21,915 nucleotides of DNA, taken from positions 1 to 21,915 of the forward strand of contig PCSX01000035.1 of NCBI GenBank assembly GCA_002772495.1, given 5' to 3'. The notes below the pieces were generated by a model, which saw nothing but the letters and a program-made list of their open reading frames with translations, was not told the DNA's origin and did no database searches. Made by a program: the position numbers and the translations under genes. Shown here piece by piece: positions 21,132 through 21,915 of the stretch. Within the stretch, counting starts at the first letter, position 1; the number at the start of each line of letters is the position of its first letter. The DNA comes from Candidatus Vogelbacteria bacterium CG22_combo_CG10-13_8_21_14_all_37_9 (GTDB taxonomy: Bacteria; Patescibacteriota; Minisyncoccia; Phycocordibacterales; XYD1-FULL-46-19).

Positions 21132-21915
21132 TTAAAATTGGAGATCCCAATGTGGCCCATTTTCTTCTAGCCTTGAAGTTTCATCAAGTATGGTAACTGC
21201 TGAACCATTAACTACTCCATCATAAGTTGGAAGTCCACTAATCCATCTAGGTTCTGGACGAAGAGTAAAATTATTAGGATCTCTAATATAAGTTCCTACT
21301 GAAGGAGTATTTCTAAGATCAAGTTTATAACCAGTATGGTGATTTCTAGGATTAAGACGACTATGCTCTCCTTCGGTAGCGCTAGTAATGACAATTTCAC
21401 AATTTGGACAATCTGCTTTGATATTATTAATACCTTCAATTGTCATTGGTTGAACTCCAGCTAAATTGACTCCGTCTTTAACTCCAATACCAGGATTTAA
21501 TTGGCTTAATACTTCTTGATGTCCAGCTCCTGACGGGTTTACAGTGTTTCCAGGTGGATTATTTGGATCGGTAATAGGATTAGCGGGGTCAGTACCACTC
21601 CCACCAGTCGGAGATCCACTGGAAATATTAATTGGTGACAAACTAAGTCTTAGGGTGACTAAATCAGGATTGATAGTATAAAGAATTAACCAAGAAGTAA
21701 GAATTAGGATTAAGCCATATAAAGCATTTAACATTATTGTCTTCCCGTCATTAATTTTCATCGGAGTCCCACTTAAAATATACATCGCACCTCCATAAAC
21801 AATTGAAGCAATAGCCACTACAATTGCCACTGTAATCAGAGTATTAAAGGCGTTTTTTAAATAAGTAATTAAATCTTGATTGGTGGCCCCTCCAACGACA
21901 CTGGGTTCTAAAAGA
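21132..21915 (-). CDS. VirB2/TrbC-like membrane segment joined to an M15-like peptidase domain (partial)
   Basis: The frame is open to the window end, so the start is outside; about 260 residues are visible. The first 80 contain two transmembrane helices, TVAIVVAIASIVYGGAMYIL and IMLNALYGLILILTSWLILY, with a loop SGTPMKINDGK, the TrbC/VirB2 pilin pattern common in small-genome bacteria. A Gly/Pro/Asn/Thr-rich linker of about 45 residues follows. The C-terminal 125 residues carry ITSATEGEHS, HHTGYKLDLR and GPHWDLQF, matching the HxxxxxxD and H-W metal motifs of M15 D-Ala-D-Ala peptidases and of endolysins. So it may be a membrane-tethered cell-wall hydrolase, or a pilin-like subunit with a lytic domain. 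It lies upstream of the propeller-like gene. An in-frame GTG at 21830 is not the real start, since the membrane segment extends beyond it. Confidence 0.78.
   Translation of the reverse strand, partial: LLEPSVVGGATNQDLITYLKNAFNTLITVAIVVAIASIVYGGAMYILSGTPMKINDGKTIMLNALYGLILILTSWLILYTINPDLVTLRLSLSPINISSGSPTGGSGTDPANPITDPNNPPGNTVNPSGAGHQEVLSQLNPGIGVKDGVNLAGVQPMTIEGINNIKADCPNCEIVITSATEGEHSRLNPRNHHTGYKLDLRNTPSVGTYIRDPNNFTLRPEPRWISGLPTYDGVVNGSAVTILDETSRLEENGPHWDLQF

Noticed and set aside
144..21134. Recoding of TGA as glycine or tryptophan
   Set aside because: Conserved proteins of normal length are all read through without in-frame TGA, so TGA is not a common sense codon here. Only the lack of TGA stops is kept as a finding.
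1..21915. CRISPR array or insertion sequence
   Set aside because: No regularly spaced direct repeats, no cas genes, and no transposase or integrase gene are visible.

Overview
The window looks like chromosomal DNA of an uncultivated, AT-rich bacterium of the Candidate Phyla Radiation (Patescibacteria, probably Parcubacteria-like). This is an inference. It rests on compact forms of core proteins (a 175-residue YebC, a 238-residue DNA polymerase III delta-like protein, a PolA with only a remnant of the exonuclease domain), a VirB2-like membrane segment joined to an M15-like domain, GC-rich REP-like palindromes in AT-rich DNA (some lying in-frame inside genes), and promoters so close to start codons that many mRNAs should be leaderless. 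All 23 genes whose stop codon is visible end in TAA or TAG; none ends in TGA.

Layout, left to right. Positions 1-143 hold a GC-rich hairpin and no gene. Positions 144-2853 carry a leftward operon: mgtC-like, uracil-DNA glycosylase, xth, holA-like. A small membrane protein (2974-3159) has its own promoter and terminator. Positions 3415-6212 carry tsaE and polA (leftward, overlapping). Positions 6309-6942 are a self-contained, GC-rich lipoprotein cassette with a perfect sigma70 consensus promoter, a Shine-Dalgarno sequence and a strong terminator, all unlike the neighbours. Then come pilB/gspE (rightward), an intergenic region with a strongly folded candidate RNA (9059-9230), ruvB, yebC, ruvC, and a 46-residue acidic microprotein that shares a palindromic terminator with the convergent tyrS. 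Next are a class A penicillin-binding protein (rightward), a DciA/DUF721-like small gene, dnaN, a cluster of DnaA boxes (probable oriC, 16882-17085), dnaA (all leftward), then rpmH-rnpA-yidC (rightward), a membrane-anchored propeller-like protein and a partial VirB2-like/M15-like gene (leftward, cut by the window end).

How it fits together: the right part is the classic bacterial origin neighbourhood (dnaN-oriC-dnaA / rpmH-rnpA-yidC). The left part is rich in DNA replication and repair genes (polA, holA-like, xth, UDG, ruvB, ruvC), with cell-envelope functions (PBP1A-type, PilB, YidC, lipoprotein, pilin-like/M15) between them. Most replication genes left of the origin run leftward, which is the leading-strand direction for a fork leaving the proposed origin. 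The most notable items are the candidate structured RNA upstream of ruvB, the in-frame palindromic insertions in xth and polA, the foreign-looking lipoprotein cassette, the UDG that lacks every Fe-S cysteine, the leaderless-promoter pattern and the absence of TGA stops.
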